The notes under the pieces are model-generated. The model saw nothing but the letters and a program-made list of their open reading frames with translations, made no database searches and was not told where the DNA came from. From Anaerolineales bacterium UBA3082 (GTDB lineage: Bacteria; Chloroflexota; Anaerolineae; UBA7937), in NCBI GenBank assembly GCA_002366595.1, contig DFBK01000015.1, positions 26,419 to 36,859 of the forward strand: DNA of 10,441 bases. The letters run 5' to 3'. Numbering within the stretch: the stretch's first letter is position 1; every line of letters begins with the position of its first letter. Positions 7,137 through 10,441 of this stretch are shown here, one piece after another. The position numbers and the translations under genes are program-made.

Positions 7137-7161
7137 GAATATGCACCTCCAAATAGTTGAT

Positions 7162-7189
7162 CCCAGATGGCAGACCTTAACTGTCTGGG
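7162..7189 (-). promoter_or_regulatory. Overlapping alternative stems in the etfB leader
   Basis: In the leader mRNA, CAGAC/GTCTG and CCCAGA/TCTGGG share bases and cannot form together. Both lie between the predicted start point and the Shine-Dalgarno. The stems are only 5-6 bp, so a regulatory role is speculative. Confidence 0.25.
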
Positions 7190-7207
7190 TTGTGATATCT
7201 TTCACGC
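7190..7207. promoter_or_regulatory. CRP/FNR- or Rex-like operator at the etfBA start point
   Basis: TTGTGATATCTTTCACGC contains TGTGA-N6-TCAC, the core of CRP-type sites. It also matches 11 of the 14 fixed positions of the Rex consensus TTGTGAA-N4-TTCACAA. It lies 7-25 bases downstream of the etfBA -10 box, covering the expected start point. A protein bound there would repress. The regulator is not encoded in the window. Confidence 0.45.
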
Positions 7208-7214
7208 AGTGGGG

Positions 7215-7244
7215 ATTTTACCACGAAGAGAGGAGGGCTGTCAA
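7215..7244 (-). promoter_or_regulatory. Sigma-70 promoter of etfBA
   Basis: On the minus strand TTGACA (7244-7239), an 18-base spacer and TAAAAT (7220-7215) form a near-consensus promoter. Transcription should begin near 7208, leaving a leader of about 70 bases before the etfB GTG. Confidence 0.8.
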
Positions 7245-7274
7245 AGGAAAAGGCCCATCCTTGGGTGATGAGCC
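7245..7274 (-). terminator. Intrinsic terminator of nrdJ, abutting the etfBA promoter
   Basis: On the minus strand GGCTCATC (7274-7267) pairs with GATGGGCC (7259-7252), with one wobble pair, followed by TTTTCCTTT. It begins 21 bases after the nrdJ stop. Its last T bases run directly into the TTGACA of the etfBA promoter. Confidence 0.75.
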
Positions 7275-7295
7275 GATAGTTTCTGGGGCCTCGCC

Positions 7296-9536
7296 CTACT
7301 CACATTGAGAGTAGCCGCAGGCGGGGCAGACGAGGCATCCCTCTACGAATTCCACCATGGCCCCGCAGTCGGGGCACTCGGGGCACATACCCAAGAGGCT
7401 CCGCGGCGCTTCCCCCTCCTCGAAGAGCGAGAGTTGAACCCCGTTAGAATTGACATACCTCTCCATCGCCTGACCGATAGCGTCGGCGCAGGAGAGGATC
7501 ATCTGCCCCTCCCGCCAGTTGGGGGCCGGACAGCGGATGCCCCGCAACTGCTTGATGAGCGCCTTGGTCTCCACGCCGGAGCGGAGGGCCAGCGATATGA
7601 GCCTGCCGATAGCCTCCGATTGGGAGGCCATGCAGCCCCCCGATTTCCCCATCTGGGTGAAGACCTCGCAGAGCCCGGCCTGATCCTCATTGATAGTAAT
7701 GTATAAGGTCTGACCGCACCCCACAACCGCCTTCTCCGTCGTGCCCCGGGTCACCTCGGGCCGAGGTCGAGGCGTGCGGGTAAGCCTCCTCTGGGGCCCT
7801 TTGGAGAGGACTTGCCTCTCTCGGCTGCGGTCCCGATAGATGGTGAGCCCTTTACAGCCCAACTCATAAGCCAGAAGGTAGGCTTTCTTCACCTCTTCCA
7901 CGGTGGCCTCATGGGGGAAGTTGATGGTCTTAGAGACGGCGTTGTCAGTATGCCGCTGGAAAGCGGCCTGGAGGCGGATATGCCACTCCGGGGCTATATC
8001 GTGGGCGGTGACGAAGAGCCTTTGCACCGAGGGCGGTACCTCCTCCAACCCTTGGAGGGTGCCCCTCTCCGCGATCTTTTGCATCAGGGCCTCGCTGTAG
8101 AACCCACCTTCGGTGGCTATCTCCTTAAATAGGGGGTTCACCTCCAGCAGTTCATCTTCGTCCAGGACATGGCGGACGTAGGTTATGGCGAAAAGGGGTT
8201 CGATGCCGCTGGTCGTCCCGGCTATGATGCTGATGCTCCCCGTGGGGGCGATGGTGGTCACCGTGGCGTTCCGCATGGGCCTGCCCTGCCAGGGGGAGGA
8301 GCGAGGTCCTTCCCTATCGTCGTAGATGCTGCCTGGGTAGTGGGGAAAGAGCCCCCGCCTTTCAGCCAGGCTACTCGACGCCTCTTTGGCTGTGGTGTGG
8401 ATGAACCCCATCACCTCCTCAGCCAGGCTCACCGCCTCCTCCGAGTCGTAGGGGATGCCTAGCCGGATGAGCATCTCCGCGAACCCCATCACTCCCAAGC
8501 CGATCTTCCGGTTGGCCTTGGTCCTCTCTTCTATCTGAGGCAGGGGGTATTCGTTTTGGTCTATGACGTTGTCCAGGAAATGGATGGCTGCGCGCACCGT
8601 CTGTCCCAGCCGCTCGTAATCTACCTTGCTATCTTTCAACATCCGGGCCAAGTTTATGGAACCCAAGTTGCACGACTCGTAGGGGAGAAGAGGTTGCTCG
8701 CCGCAGGGGTTGGTGCTTTCGATCTCGCCCCATTGAGGGGTGGGGTTGCTCTCATTTAGACGGTCCAAGAAGACGACGCCCGGGTCTCCGTTATTCCAGG
8801 TCATCTCCGCTATCTTGGCGAAAACCTCCCTTGCTGGAAGGTGGTTTACCACCTGGCCATGGCGGGGGTTGATCAGGGGGTAGTCGGCCCCTTCCTTGAG
8901 GGCTCGCATGAACTCCTCGGTTAGGCCCACCGAGATATTGAAGTTATTTAACCGGTCGCCCTCCTCCTTGGCGGTGATGAACTCCATGATGTCTGGGTGG
9001 TCGACGCGCAGGATGGCCATGTTGGCCCCTCGGCGGGATCCACCTTGCTTAATCGCTTCCGTAGCCGCGTCGAAGACCTCCATGAAGGAGACTGGGCCGG
9101 AGGCTATCCCCCCTGTGGACTTCACCACATCTCCCTTCGGTCGTAAGTGGGAGAAGGAGAAGCCGGTTCCCCCACCGCTCTGGTGGATGAGAGCCGCGCA
9201 TTTGAGAGCCTCGAAGATACTCTCCATAGAATCCTCGACGGGGATGACGAAGCAAGCGGAGAGTTGCTGCAACGCTCGACCGGCGTTCATCAGGGTAGGG
9301 GAATTGGGGATGAACTCCAGCGAAGCCATAGGGCGGTAGAACTCCTCCGCCGTGGCTTCCACATCGGCCTGAGAGTCATATAGAAGGTCGGCGGCGGCGA
9401 TATTCTTAGCCACCCGCCAAAACATCTCCTGGGGGGTTTCGGTGACCTGGCCGTCCTCTCCTCGCTTAAGGTATCTCCTCTGCAGGACGGTCATAGCGTT
9501 GACCGACAGTTCGACGGCCACATCTTCGTGGGGCAT
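7296..9536 (-). CDS. nrdJ: Adenosylcobalamin-dependent (class II) ribonucleoside-diphosphate reductase
   Basis: A 746-residue class II reductase that makes deoxyribonucleotides through a thiyl radical formed with adenosylcobalamin, without needing oxygen. Seen: FIPNSPTLMNAG at 75-86, the redox Cys95 in LSACF, SGGGTGFSFSHLRP at 120-133, GGSRRGANMA at 165-174, the radical-site N-X-C-X-E motif at 276-280 (Cys278, Glu280), and Cys289 in ESCNLGSINL, the likely partner of Cys95 by family analogy, though Cys pairing is not proven here. There is no N-terminal ATP cone. The last 30 residues hold seven Cys (718, 721, 724, 734, 737, 740, 745), a zinc-ribbon-like tail that probably also re-reduces the active site. 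The ATG at 9536 follows GAGGGAG closely; an in-frame ATG at 9659 would run back into nrdR and adds a tail-less leader, so it is rejected. It lies in an operon after nrdR, separated by 71 bases with a terminator-like hairpin. Confidence 0.97.
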   Translation of the reverse strand: MPHEDVAVELSVNAMTVLQRRYLKRGEDGQVTETPQEMFWRVAKNIAAADLLYDSQADVEATAEEFYRPMASLEFIPNSPTLMNAGRALQQLSACFVIPVEDSMESIFEALKCAALIHQSGGGTGFSFSHLRPKGDVVKSTGGIASGPVSFMEVFDAATEAIKQGGSRRGANMAILRVDHPDIMEFITAKEEGDRLNNFNISVGLTEEFMRALKEGADYPLINPRHGQVVNHLPAREVFAKIAEMTWNNGDPGVVFLDRLNESNPTPQWGEIESTNPCGEQPLLPYESCNLGSINLARMLKDSKVDYERLGQTVRAAIHFLDNVIDQNEYPLPQIEERTKANRKIGLGVMGFAEMLIRLGIPYDSEEAVSLAEEVMGFIHTTAKEASSSLAERRGLFPHYPGSIYDDREGPRSSPWQGRPMRNATVTTIAPTGSISIIAGTTSGIEPLFAITYVRHVLDEDELLEVNPLFKEIATEGGFYSEALMQKIAERGTLQGLEEVPPSVQRLFVTAHDIAPEWHIRLQAAFQRHTDNAVSKTINFPHEATVEEVKKAYLLAYELGCKGLTIYRDRSRERQVLSKGPQRRLTRTPRPRPEVTRGTTEKAVVGCGQTLYITINEDQAGLCEVFTQMGKSGGCMASQSEAIGRLISLALRSGVETKALIKQLRGIRCPAPNWREGQMILSCADAIGQAMERYVNSNGVQLSLFEEGEAPRSLLGMCPECPDCGAMVEFVEGCLVCPACGYSQCE

Positions 9537-9560
9537 TTTCTCTCCCTCACCGGGGCTTAG

Positions 9561-9604
9561 AAAAAAAGAGAAGGTGCCGTTCTGAGGAACCGCGGGACGA
9601 CACC
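9561..9604 (-). terminator. Terminator-like hairpin / attenuator between nrdR and nrdJ
   Basis: On the minus strand GGTGTCGT (9604-9597) pairs with ACGGCACC (9580-9573), with one wobble pair. GTTC-CTCA-GAAC can form inside, and the run TTCTCTTTTTTTC follows. It starts three bases after the nrdR stop and ends before the nrdJ Shine-Dalgarno. No promoter is apparent between it and nrdJ, so it is more likely a partial terminator or attenuator than the end of the operon. Confidence 0.6.
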
Positions 9605-9607
9605 AGA

Positions 9608-10099
9608 TCATAAACTCAGTCGGAGTTGGGCCTCTAGTTCCTCTTCCTTCCTCTTCCACTCTTTGTAATCTTCAATCTCTTCGGCCAAGGTGTCCACATC
9701 GGGGAAGTGGCGGTGGACGGAGGCGAACCGCAGATAGGCCACATCATCCAGTTCCCTCAAACGCTCCAAGACCAGTCTACCGATAAGTGCGCTCTCCACC
9801 TCTGGCTGTCCCATTTCGTACAGTCCGCGCTCCACTCCCTCGCCTAGAGTCTCAACCTGCTCCTTGGAGATGGGCCGCTTGGCACAAGCCTTGCGTATGC
9901 CACTAGCCAGTTTCCCGCTTTCGAACGGCTGGCGTCGCCCATCCCGCTTAATCACCGTCAGGGGGACGGTGGCTATCATTTCATAAGTGGTGAAACGCTG
10001 GTGGCAATTGATACACTCACGACGACGGCGGATACGCCCTCTAGCCTCTCTAGTATCGATGACCCTGGAATCGTCAGAAGAGCAGTAGGGGCATTTCAT
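9608..10099 (-). CDS. nrdR: Transcriptional repressor NrdR
   Basis: A 163-residue NrdR, the nucleotide-sensing repressor of ribonucleotide reductase genes. The zinc ribbon is formed by CPYC (Cys3, Cys6) and CINC (Cys29, Cys32), with the conserved SRVIDTRE and RRRREC between them and RFTTYE after. The ATP cone follows at about residues 45-135, with VIKRDGRRQPFESGKLASGIRKAC near its start and DVAYLRFASVHRHF near its end. It binds ATP or dATP and blocks nrd promoters when dATP is high. The charged C-terminal tail EDYKEWKRKEEELEAQLRLSL may be a short helix. Of three close starts, the ATG at 10099 gives the family's usual MKCPYC N-terminus and has GGAG six bases upstream. Two NrdR-box-like palindromes stand in front of it, which points to autoregulation together with nrdJ. 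Confidence 0.96.
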   Translation of the reverse strand: MKCPYCSSDDSRVIDTREARGRIRRRRECINCHQRFTTYEMIATVPLTVIKRDGRRQPFESGKLASGIRKACAKRPISKEQVETLGEGVERGLYEMGQPEVESALIGRLVLERLRELDDVAYLRFASVHRHFPDVDTLAEEIEDYKEWKRKEEELEAQLRLSL

Positions 10100-10139
10100 T
10101 TTCATCTCCACTTCGTAGTTGGCAGTTTTTCTCCCTTCG

Positions 10140-10186
10140 ATACCAAATATAGGGGTCCTATGCCCGTCTGCTACAACATATTGTGG
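10140..10186. promoter_or_regulatory. Tandem NrdR boxes
   Basis: Two 16-base sites resemble the NrdR consensus ACACWATATATWGTGT when read on the minus strand: CCACAATATGTTGTAG (10186-10171) matches 12 of 16 positions and CCCCTATATTTGGTAT (10155-10140) matches 11 of 16. Their starts are 31 bp apart, about three helical turns, the spacing known for NrdR box pairs. They lie just downstream of the predicted nrdR promoter, the expected place for repression. Confidence 0.8.
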
Positions 10187-10198
10187 TTGAGCATCCCT

Positions 10199-10227
10199 AG
10201 TTTATCACAGGGTGAAGCAGATGGCAA
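10199..10227 (-). promoter_or_regulatory. Sigma-70 promoter of nrdR-nrdJ
   Basis: On the minus strand TTGCCA (10227-10222), a 17-base spacer and TAAACT (10204-10199) form a good promoter. The start point would be near 10192, directly before the first NrdR box, giving a leader of about 90 bases. Confidence 0.7.
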
Positions 10228-10233
10228 TACCTG

Positions 10234-10263
10234 AACCTTAAAATTCCCTAGAATTTTAAGGTT
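10234..10263. repeat. AT-rich 13-bp perfect palindrome between ftsZ and nrdR
   Basis: AACCTTAAAATTC (10234-10246) and GAATTTTAAGGTT (10251-10263) are perfect inverted repeats around CCTA. It lies seven bases upstream of the nrdR -35 box and 49 bases after the ftsZ stop. It could end ftsZ transcription, although it has no separate T-run, or be an operator for a dimeric regulator of nrdR. Confidence 0.6.
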
Positions 10264-10271
10264 GGATCCCC

Positions 10272-10301
10272 TTCTGGCAACAGTAGGAGGGGGAGCCAGA
10301 A
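10272..10301. repeat. GCCAGAA inverted repeat after ftsZ
   Basis: TTCTGGC (10272-10278) and GCCAGAA (10295-10301) form a perfect 7-bp stem with a 16-base loop, 11 bases after the ftsZ stop. It may fold in the ftsZ 3' end; the long loop and lack of a T-run make it a weak terminator candidate. Confidence 0.35.
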
Positions 10302-10312
10302 TTGACACCTCA

Positions 10313-10441
10313 CTAATGGCGGCGCAAGAAGGCTGGGATGTCCAGGTTATTCCCGTCAAAGGCGGGCACCGGGAACTCGCGGATATTGGAGGCGGGTAGG
10401 GAAGCCTGGCGTTGCACCGCGCCGTTGAAGCCGGTGGCGAT
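10313..10441 (-). CDS. ftsZ: Cell division protein FtsZ, C-terminal end only
   Basis: The 42 visible residues begin IATGF, the end of the conserved VTVIATGF strand of the tubulin-like FtsZ core. After a very short linker they end in NNLDIPAFLRRH before a TAG stop. The DIPAFLR end is the conserved C-terminal peptide by which FtsZ binds partners such as FtsA and SepF. FtsZ polymerises with GTP into the division ring. The linker between core and tail peptide is only about 28 residues, shorter than in many bacteria. The rest lies beyond the right edge. The gene precedes nrdR in the same direction, but the 213-base gap holds stem-loops and a promoter, so nrdR can be transcribed on its own. Confidence 0.92.
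   Translation of the reverse strand: MATGFNGAVQRQASLPASNIREFPVPAFDGNNLDIPAFLRRH

Noticed and set aside
7137..7205. Longer etfB start at 7205
   Set aside because: It falls at the predicted transcription start and operator, and the extra residues are not EtfB-like; GGAGGT points to the GTG at 7136.
9537..9607. Adenosylcobalamin riboswitch before the B12-dependent reductase
   Set aside because: The gap is only 71 bases and lacks a recognisable B12 box; a cobalamin riboswitch needs about 200 bases. The region before nrdR also shows no B12 box.
9537..9659. Longer nrdJ start at 9659
   Set aside because: It would overlap nrdR coding sequence and translate through the intergenic hairpin; the ATG at 9536 has a good ribosome binding site and a normal N-terminus.

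Overview
The window looks like bacterial chromosome: GC-rich, densely packed, mostly housekeeping genes, with no phage, plasmid, tRNA, rRNA or CRISPR signal. The gene set fits a Terrabacteria-type lineage, and Chloroflexota (Dehalococcoidia- or Anaerolineae-like) is my best guess. It rests on ftsZ followed by nrdR and an adenosylcobalamin-dependent ribonucleotide reductase, a stand-alone ETF pair, a TIGR03960-type radical SAM protein, and GGGCAGGTTT/AAACCTGCCC hairpin repeats. This is inference from content; no marker gene settles it.

Layout from left to right. Positions 1-1977 hold a minus-strand pair: a TIGR03960-like radical SAM protein, then a pgeF (YfiH/DUF152) gene cut by the window edge. 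Positions 1978-3525 hold a plus-strand patatin-like lipase flanked by two direct copies of a hairpin-rich repeat; the patatin stop codon lies inside the right copy. Positions 3562-5207 hold a plus-strand ECF sigma factor overlapping its membrane-bound zinc-finger anti-sigma factor, closed by an intrinsic terminator. From 5325 to the right edge everything is on the minus strand. In transcription order: the end of ftsZ, nrdR, nrdJ, then etfB and etfA from their own promoter.

The best-supported regulation is in the right half. Upstream of nrdR there is a good sigma-70 promoter followed by two tandem NrdR-box-like palindromes spaced 31 bp start to start, so NrdR probably represses its own operon including nrdJ. 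A terminator-like hairpin with a seven-U run sits between nrdR and nrdJ and may lower or condition nrdJ expression. The nrdJ terminator abuts the -35 box of a strong etfBA promoter, and a CRP/FNR- or Rex-like palindrome covers the predicted etfBA start point, which would suit redox or energy control of an electron carrier.

I see no clearly new multi-gene system. The most unusual material is the pair of structured repeats around the patatin gene and the dense regulatory DNA around nrdR-nrdJ and etfBA.
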